Shown here: one piece after another, positions 40,158 through 49,500 of the stretch
How positions within the stretch are numbered: position 1 is the first letter of the stretch
Layout of the letters: each line of letters opens with the position of its first letter
DNA from: an uncultured Porticoccus sp.
Lineage (GTDB): Bacteria; Pseudomonadota; Gammaproteobacteria; Pseudomonadales; Porticoccaceae
Length of the DNA: 64,000 nucleotides
Assembly (NCBI GenBank): GCA_947259505.1
Contig: CAMYLT010000008.1
Coordinates: 248,001 to 312,000 of the forward strand
Reading direction: 5' to 3'
The notes under the pieces: model-generated
The model's database searches: none
Told to the model about the DNA's origin: nothing
The model's input: the letters and a program-made list of their open reading frames with translations, nothing else
Program-made: the position numbers and the translations under genes

Positions 40158-40910
40158 CTAGTCCACCAGCATCATCGGGTAGCACAGCTGTTCGGATAGT
40201 TCTGCTAACTGTCTTCGTGTAAGCCCTTGCAGGGCACTTTTTGACATCAAAATCAGCGATGACATTGGCAACTTCAGATAACGGAGTTGCTCCGGGTGTG
40301 TGGAGTCCACCAATTGAAAATGCACCCGAACACCCTGTACCGGTAACTTTTCTGCAATGTCCGGAGGCAGGGGTGTTTCACTCACTATCGTCACATCTGT
40401 CACCATGCCATTCACTGACAGCAGGCTCACCACTTCCAGCATACGGTCAAATTCCGGCACGCATTGATAGATCAGGGCGAGTTGTTGGTGTGGCTGGCGG
40501 GATTGCCCCTGCAGTGTGAGATAGGGGCGGCTACGGCCCGGGAAAAAAATATCACATCCCTGGTGTGCAAGTGCACAGACCGCCAGTTCTCCACTTTCCT
40601 CTACAAATGTCCAAGTTAGCTTGTCTTTGGCACTCAGGGTCTCCAGCAGCCGTCGAGCTCTGGTGGCAGCAATTTTGTTGATTCGCAACAATTCGTCGGG
40701 TTCCAGCTCCCTCTCTTCAGCTGACAGGTAGTTAATTTCGGTGGAAAAGGGTAGTTTCGCCACGGTCATCAATTGACTGTCCTCGATGTACAGCCCCGTC
40801 AGCGAAGCATTCAGTCTATGGGCGATACTGACCAGTGTGGACAGCCCGGTTTCGGTGGCACTGTAGGCATCCAAGGCGATCAGGATATGCCGTTCAGTGC
40901 TATTACTCAC
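40158..40910 (-). CDS. Universal stress protein family
   Basis: About 250 residues; the N-terminal UspA-like domain begins RHILIALDAYSATETGLSTLVSIAHRLNASLTGLYIEDS. The second half is divergent and lacks a clear ATP-binding G-x2-G-x9-G(S/T) motif. The GTG at 40910 has AAGGA eight bases upstream and overlaps the Lon-like stop by 8 bases; an ATG at 40919 is possible but sits directly on that Shine-Dalgarno. Last gene of the host-attachment, Lon-like, Usp run. Confidence 0.75.
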   Translation of the reverse strand: MSNSTERHILIALDAYSATETGLSTLVSIAHRLNASLTGLYIEDSQLMTVAKLPFSTEINYLSAEERELEPDELLRINKIAATRARRLLETLSAKDKLTWTFVEESGELAVCALAHQGCDIFFPGRSRPYLTLQGQSRQPHQQLALIYQCVPEFDRMLEVVSLLSVNGMVTDVTIVSETPLPPDIAEKLPVQGVRVHFQLVDSTHPEQLRYLKLPMSSLILMSKSALQGLTRRQLAELSEQLCYPMMLVD

Positions 40911-43323
40911 GATCTTCATCCTTGTCGTCATGGGCAGCATATTTTTTCGCAGCTTTAATCCACTCCTCAATTTTGACCGACACACGTCCATTGACGGAAG
41001 CTGCAGGATACTGCCCGCTGTTGTTCTTTTCTCCGGCATCAATTCCCATCAGCAGTGACAGCGCTTCGTCGATAGTAGATGCCGCATAGATATGAAATTG
41101 GCCGGCGACTACGGCATCAGTTACCCTGCTGGCCAGCATCAGGTGCTGCATGTTGGCGCTGGGCATCACAACGCCCTGATCGCCGGTCAGTCCCCGAGCA
41201 GCGCAGATATCATAGAAGCCTTCGATTTTCTGGTTGATGCCTCCAATGGCCTGTACCTGACCATGCTGGTTGATGGACCCTGTGACGGCGAGATTTTGCT
41301 GAATCGGAATGTCAGCTATGGCGGACAGTAACACCGTGATTTCCGCCACCGAGGCACTATCCCCCTCCACGCCGCCGTAGGACTGTTCAAACACCAAGCT
41401 GGCGGAAATCGGTAAGGGACGGTTTTTGGCATAGCGGCTGGCAATAAACGCGGACAGAATCAACACGGCCTTGGAGTGAATGTTGCCGCCGAGTTTTACT
41501 TCCCGTTCGATATCCAACACCTTGCCACTGCCCAGCCGTGCCTGGGCAGTGATGCGGGTTGGTCCGCCAAAGGCATACTCGCCCAGTTGATAGACGGACA
41601 GGCCATTGATTTGTGCCACCTTCGCTCCGCTGGTATCCACCAAGTGGATGTCTCTCAGAATGCTTTCGTGTACCCGCTCTCTGAACTGATCCATGCGCCG
41701 GGCGGCGGCATCCACCGCCTGCTGTACATGATCGGCAGAAATCTGGTCAGCTTGAGCTATGTCCGCGTAATAGTCGCTCTCGCAGAGCAGGTCAGTCAGA
41801 CTGTTCAAATGCAGCGGTAGTTTTTCGGCATCCTCCAACATTCTCGAACCTTGTTCTATCACTCGAGCTACGGCCCCGGAGTCCAGTGGCCGCAGCGATT
41901 TACGATGTTGCAGGGCAGCGATCAATCGGGCATAGCCAAGGGAGTTGTCATTGTTTCGTGGCAAGTCTTCCGAGAGGTCCGCCGGCACTTTGAACAGCAG
42001 GTTAAAGTCCGGGTCATAGGCCTGCAGCAGGTAGTAGATCATGCGGTCGCCCATCAGGATGACTTTCAGATCCAGGGGCACAGGCTCTGGTTCCAGGGAC
42101 TTGGTGCTCACCAGGCTGAGTAACTGATCGATGGATTCAATGCGTATTTCGTGGGATTGCAGAGCCCGTTTCAGGGTGTCCCAGGCAAAGGGATTGGTTA
42201 GTACCTTGATGGCATCCAGTAACAGGTAGCCGCCGTTGGCACGGTGTAGCGCGCCGTTGCGGATCAGGGTGAAATCTGTGGTGAGGGTGCCGAATTGGGC
42301 TTCGTGTTCCACCCGCCCCATCAGGTTGTTGAGCGATGGGTTGTCCTCATAGATGATTGGCTGGCTGCAGGTGCTGCTGTTATCAACTAATACATTGACC
42401 TTGTACATGGGGAATTCGTGCACCCTCGCTTTGAGATCCTCCGGCACACTGGCATGGCCTTCTTCTTCACGAAAGGCATCGACATTTTCAATGACATCGT
42501 CTTTCACATCAGCGAGAAAGTTAAGCACTTCTGCATGTTCGCTGTAGCGGGTTTCAAGCTCGCGGAATATCTGGTTTACGGCATTCTGCACGATATTCTG
42601 GTTGAGCTTTTTCATGCGCTCACGGCCCTCTTTCATCCACATGGGCATTTTCAGGACCACTTGTTTAAGCTCTTCCTTGAGTTCGTTGATTTTATCTTCG
42701 AGAACTTTTTGTTCCGCCTCTTCGAGGGCTTCAAATTCTTCCGGTGTGATGATCTTGTCGTTGACCAAAGGGGCCAGGGTATAGCCGGTGGGGGTTTGCA
42801 TGAGTGCAATGTTGCGTTCTTTGGCTTTATCCCGCAGTGCCGTAAAGGCCTGTTGCTCCTTGTCGCTGTATTCCTCGGAAATTTCATTGAGACGGGACTT
42901 GTATTCGGCACTTTGGAATACGCCGGGTATGGTGACCAGCAGATCTTCGATGCACTGTTCCATGTTTTTTCGCAGGCGATTTGCTATACCGCAGGGCAGT
43001 TTTAGCACCTTGGGCTGCTGGGGGGCGCTAAAATTGTTGATGTAACACCAGTCATTGGGGCGAGGGGCATCTGCAATGTGCTGCTGCAAAAAATCCCGTA
43101 GCATTTCGTGTTTACCCATGCCGGGTGAGCCCATTACGTATATGTTGTAGCCCTCATGGCGGATGCCGAGGCCAAAACGTAGGGCTTCCACTGCGCGATC
43201 CTGGCCAAAATAATTATCCAGGTGCTCCAACTCAGTGGTGTCTTGAAACGGTAGAGTGGTTGGATCACAGCGTCTGTAAAGGTCGTCTACAGTCAGCGGT
43301 CGTAGTAATTGTTTTTTTGTCAC
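40903..43323 (-). CDS. Lon-like AAA protease (AAA_32 / Lon_C type)
   Basis: An 806-residue ATP-dependent protease. It has an N-terminal region YRRCDPTTLPFQDTTELEHLDNYFGQDRAVEAL, Walker A GSPGMGKH, a coiled-coil insert rich in Glu/Lys (about 185-265), and further AAA motifs (LHRANGGYLLLDAIKVL, FKVPADLSEDLPRNND). The C-terminal Lon protease domain has GGVEGDSAS with the catalytic Ser, and QKIEGFYD with the catalytic Lys. There is no N-terminal LAN domain, so it is not classical Lon. The start chosen, GTG at 43323, is 10 bases after the preceding gene. Substrates are unknown. Confidence 0.88.
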   Translation of the reverse strand: MTKKQLLRPLTVDDLYRRCDPTTLPFQDTTELEHLDNYFGQDRAVEALRFGLGIRHEGYNIYVMGSPGMGKHEMLRDFLQQHIADAPRPNDWCYINNFSAPQQPKVLKLPCGIANRLRKNMEQCIEDLLVTIPGVFQSAEYKSRLNEISEEYSDKEQQAFTALRDKAKERNIALMQTPTGYTLAPLVNDKIITPEEFEALEEAEQKVLEDKINELKEELKQVVLKMPMWMKEGRERMKKLNQNIVQNAVNQIFRELETRYSEHAEVLNFLADVKDDVIENVDAFREEEGHASVPEDLKARVHEFPMYKVNVLVDNSSTCSQPIIYEDNPSLNNLMGRVEHEAQFGTLTTDFTLIRNGALHRANGGYLLLDAIKVLTNPFAWDTLKRALQSHEIRIESIDQLLSLVSTKSLEPEPVPLDLKVILMGDRMIYYLLQAYDPDFNLLFKVPADLSEDLPRNNDNSLGYARLIAALQHRKSLRPLDSGAVARVIEQGSRMLEDAEKLPLHLNSLTDLLCESDYYADIAQADQISADHVQQAVDAAARRMDQFRERVHESILRDIHLVDTSGAKVAQINGLSVYQLGEYAFGGPTRITAQARLGSGKVLDIEREVKLGGNIHSKAVLILSAFIASRYAKNRPLPISASLVFEQSYGGVEGDSASVAEITVLLSAIADIPIQQNLAVTGSINQHGQVQAIGGINQKIEGFYDICAARGLTGDQGVVMPSANMQHLMLASRVTDAVVAGQFHIYAASTIDEALSLLMGIDAGEKNNSGQYPAASVNGRVSVKIEEWIKAAKKYAAHDDKDEDRE

Positions 43324-43333
43324 GGGCTGCTCG

Positions 43334-43774
43334 CTATAAATACTGGGGTAAATGGCCACGAATTTCGTCGGGGGATGCCTTTACCAGTAATAGATCAAAT
43401 TCCTTCTGGATGGTATCTCTGATTCCCTTGTCTAGATGCTTGTTAAGTGCTCCCAGCATATGGGAAGGCGCTACCAGATAGAGCCGCTGGAACTGTTTTT
43501 GCTCATGGCTTTTTTGCAGATGGGTACAGATTTCTCTGGCAAAGACATCGCGCTCCTGATCCTTGATGTCCTGTTTGTTTTCCATACCGTGGGTGCCAGT
43601 AGCGCCTGTTCCAGTGTGCTTGCCGGGTTGATCGCTGACCAGGTCCGATATTTTGCTGCGGCCTTCGAGGTGCAGCAAATCCTTTAACTCTACCAATGGT
43701 GTTTGTGAGCCGTCAGTCCAGAACAGACGAGCCTGGCTTGCATCTGCAACCAGTATCCAGATAGCTCTTTTCAT
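43334..43774 (-). CDS. Host attachment protein family (eRF1-like fold family)
   Basis: A 146-residue protein matching the 'host attachment protein' family (WILVADASQARLFW, ERDVFAREICTHLQKSHEQKQFQRLYLVAPSHMLGALNKHL, HLPQYL). The name is historical, from attachment of a plant bacterium; the fold is related to release-factor/Pelota domains and the role is unclear. It is first in a likely operon with the Lon-like protease (10-base gap) and the Usp protein, a combination pointing to stress or low-oxygen physiology rather than attachment. Confidence 0.85.
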   Translation of the reverse strand: MKRAIWILVADASQARLFWTDGSQTPLVELKDLLHLEGRSKISDLVSDQPGKHTGTGATGTHGMENKQDIKDQERDVFAREICTHLQKSHEQKQFQRLYLVAPSHMLGALNKHLDKGIRDTIQKEFDLLLVKASPDEIRGHLPQYL

Positions 43775-43912
43775 GGCCTACTCCTCCATACGATGGATGA
43801 TTTGGTGAGCGCAGCTCCCTCGATTAAGAATAGTTACGATGGGCGGGATTGGCACGGTGATATGGCCGGTTTTTGATCCCGGTCAGTTGTGGTGGATAGG
43901 CGGGGAGGGATG
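43775..43912 (-). promoter_or_regulatory. Upstream region of the host-attachment operon with an FNR/Anr-like half site
   Basis: This 138-base spacer lies between the regA stop and the operon start. TTGAT-CCCG-GTCAG at 43873-43886 has a perfect TTGAT half and a poor second half relative to TTGAT-N4-ATCAA. It could bind an FNR/Anr regulator for transcription to the left. No convincing -10/-35 was found. Confidence 0.3.
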
Positions 43913-44446
43913 TTAGTGCTTAACCGGGCGTTTTTGCAGTTTCCGCTGTAGTGTGCGGCGATGCATGCCAAGGCTGCGGGCTGTGGCGGAGATGTTCCCA
44001 TTGTTTTCAGCCAGTACCCGCTGGATGTGTTCCCATTCCAGGCGCTCGACCGAAGGTGGTGTGTCGTTGATCGGCACTTCAGGGTTCGGTATCGAACCTT
44101 CTAGCGCGGCAAGGATATCGTCAACGGAGGCGGGTTTGCACAGGTAGTTGGCGGCCCCCATTTTGATGGCTTCCACCGCGGTGGAAATACTCGAATATCC
44201 GGTCAGGATCAGTACCTTAATATCCGGGTTGATGCCCTTGAGTTGCGGTAGCAGGTTGAGTCCTGATTCTGTCTCCAGCTTCAGGTCTACTACCGCCCGG
44301 GCGGGAAGATATTCGCGGCATTGTGCGAGTGCTTCACTGGCGTTGTGGGCGGTGATAGTTTGATAGCCTCGCCGAGCCAAGGCCCGAGCCAGGACGCTAG
44401 CAAAGGTGGCATCGTCATCGACGATGAGCAGACGGGGCAGCGTCAT
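43913..44446 (-). CDS. RegA/PrrA/RoxR-type response regulator
   Basis: A 177-residue regulator: receiver domain with phosphoacceptor D54 (AVVDLKLETESGLNLL) and a Fis-type C-terminal helix-turn-helix (NGNISATARSLGMHRRTLQRKLQKR), the short RegA architecture. RegA-type regulators control respiratory, redox and energy genes. The start overlaps the kinase gene by 4 bases. The HRRTLQRKLQK recognition helix is very typical of the RegA/ActR/RoxR family. Confidence 0.9.
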   Translation of the reverse strand: MTLPRLLIVDDDATFASVLARALARRGYQTITAHNASEALAQCREYLPARAVVDLKLETESGLNLLPQLKGINPDIKVLILTGYSSISTAVEAIKMGAANYLCKPASVDDILAALEGSIPNPEVPINDTPPSVERLEWEHIQRVLAENNGNISATARSLGMHRRTLQRKLQKRPVKH

Positions 44447-45702
44447 GATTCAGATCTCAGCGGCAGGACCACCCGTGTGATGGTACCACCCTCAGGGCAC
44501 GGTTTGATGCTGACACTACCGCCGTAGCGATTCAGTGTCGCCTGGGTGAGGAATAGGCCAAGTCCCATGCCGTCGGGTTTGCTGGATTGAAAAGGTTTGC
44601 CCAGTTTCTCTTGCAGTTGCGGGGCGATGCCCTGGCCAAGGTCCCGAATACAGAGCTCGACCGCCTGATCATTCCAACCCACTTCAACGTCTACTTGCTC
44701 CGGACTGACGTCGGCAGCGTTGTTGAGCAGGCTGGTGAGGGATTGCGCGACAGTTGGGTGGAAATGTGCCTGGCAGTCCGCGAGATTGTTCGCATAGCGA
44801 ATGTGAGCCTGAATACGTGGACGCATGACCTGCCAGCGTTCAAACAGTTTATCGAAATAGGCGCGCAGTGAACCCTGCTCAAGGCTGTCGGCACCACCTT
44901 CTGCAGTGGCCACCAGTTGTTTCAGTGTGGTGCGGCACTGTTCCAGCTGTTGCTGCAGGATACTGAGATCTTCGCCACTGGCGGATTGTTCGGCCACCAT
45001 CTCGTCCACCAGAATCTTCATGGTATTGAGCGGGGTGCCCAGCTCGTGGGCGGTACCCGCTGCCAACGAGCCGATGGCTAGAACCTGTTCGTCTCGCAAC
45101 TGATCCTCCCGTTGTCGAGCCAGTTGCCCCGCCTGAGAGCGCAGGGTATTGGCCATGCGTGTGACAAAGTAGGTGATCAAGACGGCGCTCACAGCAAAGT
45201 TGCACCACATACCGAGAATGTGCAGGTTGTTACTATCGCCATGATGATGACTGGGTGCCAGTGCCGGAATGGGCAGGTTGTTACGCAGCAGCCAGCTATA
45301 GGCTGCCAAAGAGAGTAGTGTCACGGTCCAGGTGTAGCGGAGGGGCAATGTGGTAGCCGCAATACTGATGGGCACCAGATAGTAAGAGACGAACGGGTTG
45401 GAGGCTCCGCCGCTGAAAAACAAGAGGGCGGTAAAAAACAGGATATCCACCAGCAGGTGACAGAAAAACTCCAGTTCCGTGATGACCGGATAGCGGAAGG
45501 TGCGCCACCAGGTCGTGGCAATCACCAGAGCATAGAGGGCGAGAATGGCGCTTAGCACCAATACTGGCAGGCCGATGTCTTGTATTTGACTGAAAAAAAG
45601 GAGGGCCAGTAATTGGCCCCCAAGAGCGATGTTTCGGATGATGCTCAGCTGACGCAGATTGTGTCGCGCTGCCGAGTGGATAGAAGTGTCGATTCTGGTC
45701 AT
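44443..45702 (-). CDS. RegB/PrrB/RoxS-type redox sensor kinase
   Basis: A 419-residue membrane kinase with about six hydrophobic segments. GGASNPF (98-104), the quinone-binding motif of RegB, is intact. The H-box AAGTAHELGTPLN contains H219. A cysteine at 256 (QLEQCRTTL) lies in the dimerisation region where RegB has its redox-active cysteine. The ATPase lobe includes LLNNAADVS, IRDLGQGI and GMGLGLFL. It senses the quinone pool and redox state and signals to the overlapping regulator. It lies just downstream of the TonB-receptor remnant. Confidence 0.9.
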   Translation of the reverse strand: MTRIDTSIHSAARHNLRQLSIIRNIALGGQLLALLFFSQIQDIGLPVLVLSAILALYALVIATTWWRTFRYPVITELEFFCHLLVDILFFTALLFFSGGASNPFVSYYLVPISIAATTLPLRYTWTVTLLSLAAYSWLLRNNLPIPALAPSHHHGDSNNLHILGMWCNFAVSAVLITYFVTRMANTLRSQAGQLARQREDQLRDEQVLAIGSLAAGTAHELGTPLNTMKILVDEMVAEQSASGEDLSILQQQLEQCRTTLKQLVATAEGGADSLEQGSLRAYFDKLFERWQVMRPRIQAHIRYANNLADCQAHFHPTVAQSLTSLLNNAADVSPEQVDVEVGWNDQAVELCIRDLGQGIAPQLQEKLGKPFQSSKPDGMGLGLFLTQATLNRYGGSVSIKPCPEGGTITRVVLPLRSES

Positions 45703-45727
45703 GCCGCGATGTTAACAGATGCCCCCG

Positions 45728-46126
45728 TTACCAGTGCAGCGTGGCGGCCAGGTAAATATTGCGACCCGGTCCTGCCAAGCGCTCGCCCACAGCAATATCA
45801 CTGTCGGCATTACGGTTATATCCGGCCAGATGGTCCTGGTAGCAGTTGTCAAACAGGTTTTCTACCCCGCTGGACAGGGTTATCTGCGGGGTGATCTGGT
45901 AACTGCCGGACAGGTTTACAAGGTCGTAGCCGGGGGGTTTCTCTTCCTGATTGAATTCAGAATCCACAACGGGACGATCGGCAGATTCGATATCAATGAT
46001 CAGAGACGTAGAGGACTGGATACCCAGCACCTTGATTTCTTCCGGGGTGGCGTGTTCCGCGAGCAGCGGGGCCGCGGGCAGTGTGGTCAGTAACAGCGTG
46101 GCTAATACAGGACAGTCGCGCTTCAC
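45728..46126 (-). pseudogene. Remnant of an OprC/NosA-like TonB-dependent copper receptor
   Basis: A 132-residue open frame that joins a signal peptide (KRDCPVLATLLLTTLPAAPLLA) and a mature N-terminus like that of TonB receptors (EEIKVLG) to only the last ~75 residues of a receptor barrel. That C-terminus has GYDLVNLSGSYQITPQ, GVENLFDNCYQDHLAGYN, GPGRNIYLAATLHW, and ends on an aromatic residue. The wording GVxNLF..Y..HL and PGR matches the copper receptor OprC. The plug and most of the barrel are missing without a frameshift, consistent with an in-frame deletion. The start is GTG with AGGAG upstream. It cannot form a channel as it stands; whether it is expressed is open. Confidence 0.7.
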
Positions 46127-46191
46127 GTGCCGGTTCTCCTAAGGCATTGAATGGCGAGCATCTTACTGATGGCGTGAGCTTTTGTGGATGT

Positions 46192-46202
46192 GACAAATTG
46201 TC
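46192..46202 (-). promoter_or_regulatory. Dyad resembling a copper-responsive CusR/CopR box
   Basis: GACAA-A-TTGTC, within TGTGACAAATTGTCGCAC, lies 65 bases upstream of the receptor remnant. The CusR/CopR box consensus is TGACAA-N2-TTGTCA; this copy has one central base instead of two. Suggestive only. Confidence 0.35.
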
Positions 46203-46207
46203 GCACC

Positions 46208-46225
46208 GGGGGAGCGTAGGCCCCC
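46208..46225. repeat. GC-rich hairpin between the DUF3240 gene and the receptor remnant
   Basis: GGGGG and CCCCC form a 5-bp G-C stem around AGCGTAGG. It may end the efflux operon on the minus strand, but no T tract follows. Confidence 0.35.
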
Positions 46226-46235
46226 CTCGCCCGTC

Positions 46236-46526
46236 TCAAACCCGCCCGCTGGCAATTACCGGCAGCTGCCAATAGTGAATGCCCCTGCCAACCTGGTCAG
46301 TCAGGCCGGCAATAAGGTTTTTGGCCTGTTCCTCCGCCAGCAGAATCTCGAACTGGAGGCGCTTGCGCCGACCGCTGACCTGTTCGGCGATGGACAGGTT
46401 GTGCTGTTCGCCGTGACCGTGAACCGGGTAGGAGGTGAATCCGCTCACCTCGGCGCTGCTCAGCAGATAGTCCACCAGGTCCTCTTCCAGCTCAGGGGTG
46501 ATGTTTAATACCAACAGGGTTGTCAT
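46236..46526 (-). CDS. DUF3240 protein of heavy-metal efflux operons
   Basis: A 96-residue soluble protein of the DUF3240 family, which has a PII-like ferredoxin fold and occurs next to HME-RND pumps. Recognisable parts are VLNITPELEEDLVDYLLS, GFTSYPVHGHGE and RRKRLQFEILLAEEQA, where a His-rich GHGEQH segment could bind metal. It starts 15 bases after the pump gene, so it is cotranscribed. It probably has a sensing or sequestering role, by analogy. Confidence 0.85.
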   Translation of the reverse strand: MTTLLVLNITPELEEDLVDYLLSSAEVSGFTSYPVHGHGEQHNLSIAEQVSGRRKRLQFEILLAEEQAKNLIAGLTDQVGRGIHYWQLPVIASGRV

Positions 46527-46540
46527 CTTGTGCTCCGGGT

Positions 46541-49500
46541 TCAGTGGGAGGTGGTGTGGAATTGCCGGTAAATAATCGGCAGCAGGAACAGGGTGAGCAG
46601 GGTGGAACTGATCAGTCCACCGATCACCACAATCGCCAGTGGTTTCTGGATTTCCGAGCCTGGACCGCTGGCAATTAATAGCGGTAGCAGGCCGAAGGCA
46701 CAGGTGCTGGCTGTCATCATCACCGGTCGCAGGCGGCGCAGGGCACCCTGTTTCACCACTTCAGACATGGCTAGCCCCTTCGCCTGCAGGTGGTTGAAGT
46801 GGGACATCATCACCACGCCATTCATCACGGCAATGCCGAGCAGGGCGATAAAGCCCACCGAAGCAGGCACTGACAGAAATTCGCCGGTGAGCCACAGCGC
46901 CAATAGTCCGCCGGTGAGGGCGAAGGGAATGTTGGAGAGAATGATTGCGGTCTGCTTCAGGGAGCCGAAGGTGATGAATAGCAGCAGGGCAATCAGGCCC
47001 AGCGCCACCGGTACCACCAGAGCCAGCCGGGCGGCGGCCCGTTGCTGGTTTTCAAACTGGCCGCCCCAAGACAGGCTGTAGCCCTGTGGCAGGTTGAGAT
47101 CGCTGGCAATGGCCGCCTTGGCCTCGTCCACAAAGCCCACCAGGTCGCGCCCCTCGACATTGGTGCGCACCACTGCAAAGCGCTGCCCGGACTCACGGGA
47201 AACTCCCACCGGCCCCTCGATACGGCGGATGTCCGCCAGTTCGGCAAGGGGCACAGTGCCGCCGTCGGGCAGGTTGATGCGGTCCAGTTGCAGTTGCATG
47301 ACGCCATCCCCCTGGGGCTTGTGATAGCGCAGCATCAGGGGCACCCGGGCGGTGTTTTCGATGATGTTGCCCAATGCCAGCCCCTCTATTTCCGCGCGCA
47401 GGCGGGTTTGCAGGGCCTCCACATCAACACCCAATAGTCCGGCCTTGTGGCGGTTTACCTCCACTTGCAGGTACTGGGCGCCCTCGTTGATGGTGGCGGT
47501 GGTATCCACGGCGCCCGCAATGGTTTCCACCCGTGCGGCAATCGCCTGGGATAGCTGGTTGAGTGTTGCCAGATCCGGCCCGAATACCTTGATGGCAATG
47601 TCGCCTCGGGAACCGGTCAGCATTTCCGACACGCGCATATCAATGGGCTGGGTGAAGCCGTAGTTGATGCCGGGGAAACGCTCCAGCACGGCGCGCAGTT
47701 TCTGCTCGATGTCGGCCTTGCTTTTTACTTGCCACTCCGAGGCCGGTTTCAGCTGCAGGAATACATCGGTCTCATTGAGACCCATGGGGTCCATGCCAAT
47801 TTCATCGGAGCCGCTGCGGGAGACGATGCGCGCGATTTCCGGCACATTGGCCAGCAGCTCCTTTTCCACCTGCTTGACGATGCGGGTGCTGTTATCCAGG
47901 TTGATGGATGGAATCGACTCCAGCTGGACGATGATATCGCCCTCATCCAGGGTGGGCATGAAGGTTTTGCCCACCAGCGGGAACACCAGAACCGATATCG
48001 CCAGTAGCCCTGCTGAGCCGGCCACCAGCCAGCGGGGCCGGGACAGCGCCCGATCCAACAGTGGTTCGTAGATGCGCTGCAACTGTCGACTGAGCCAGGG
48101 TTCATGTTCGCTGCAGTCCTTGATCAACAGGGATGACAGTACTGGAATGGCCGTCAGGGACAGCGCCAGTGCGCCCACCAGCGCAAACACGATGGTCAGG
48201 GTGACCGGGCCGAATAGTTTGCCCTCCAGTCCCTCCAGGGTCAGCAGGGGCAGGAATACAATGATGATGATGGCAACGCCGGAGGTGACCGGTACCGCCA
48301 CATCTTTCACAGCCCGGAAAATTATGTGCAGTCGGGGTAGGCGGGTGCCGTCGGACGTTCGTTGGGCCTGTTGCTGGGACAGGGACGCGACAATGTTCTC
48401 GACAATCACAATGGATGAATCCACCAGCATGCCGATGGCAATCACCAGGCCGCCGAGACTCATCAGGTTGGCGGACATGCCCATTCTGTCCATCATGAAG
48501 AAGGTGAACAGGGCGGACAGGGGCAGGATCAGCGAAACGGTAATTGCTGCCCGCAGATTGCCGAGGAACAGTACCAGCAGCACCATCACCAGGACCACGG
48601 CCTCAATCAGGGCTTTGACCACGGTGGAGACGGCCCGCTCGATCAGCACACTGCGGTCGTAGAAAACATTGATGGCGGTACCTTCCGGCAGGGTGGCATT
48701 CAGCGCCGCCAGTTTGCTGCGCACACCGTCCACCACCTCGCGGGCATTGGCGCCGCGCAGACCGATCACCAGACCCTGGACCACTTCGTCAGTGCCATCG
48801 GCCGTGACCGAGCCATAGCGCTCCAGTGAGCCCAGGGCAATGTCCGCCAGTTGACCGAGGGGGATCGATTGCCCCAGGGCGTTATCGACCCGGATGGCCG
48901 CCAAGTCGTCCAGGGAGGTGAGGGCGCCGGCCACCCGCACCAGAATGGCTTCCTCGCCCTGGTCCAGGCGTCCTGCACCGTCATTGCGGTTGTTGGACTC
49001 AATAGCGGCAACGATGTCGGCGTTGGTCACCTGCAGCTGGGCCATGGCTTCGCGCCGGGGGGCCACTTGATAGGTTTTGACAAAGCCGCCCAAGGCGTTG
49101 ACATCCGCCACCCCTGGCACGGTGCGCAGTGCCGGGCGGATGGTCCAGTCCAGCAGATAGCGCTTTTCCTGCAGGGAGAGCTGGTCGTTGTCCACGGTGA
49201 ACATGAACATATCGCTCAGTGGCGTGCTCATGGGTGCCAGGCCACCGCTGATATTGTCCGGCAGCGCTCCCCAGATATTGTTGAGCCGTTCGGACACCTG
49301 TTGGCGAGCCCAGTAGATATCGGTGCCCTCGGCGAAGTCCAGGGTGATGGCGCTGAGCGCGTACTTGGAGGTGGAGCGCAGCACGGTCTGTTGGGGAATA
49401 CCCAGTAGCTCCACCTCAATGGGCTGGGTAATCAGCGACTCCACTTCCTCCGGGGTCATGCCCGGCGACTTGATAATCAGCTTTACCTGAGTGGGGGAGA

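Noticed and set aside
42418-43005. Long antisense frame (about 195 codons) opposite the Lon-like gene
   Set aside because: The hydrophobic composition is what the reverse strand of a charged coiled-coil region yields; no start signal or family match.
48072-48662. 196-codon antisense frame within the RND pump gene
   Set aside because: A GC-rich gene tends to leave open frames opposite; no homology, no Shine-Dalgarno.
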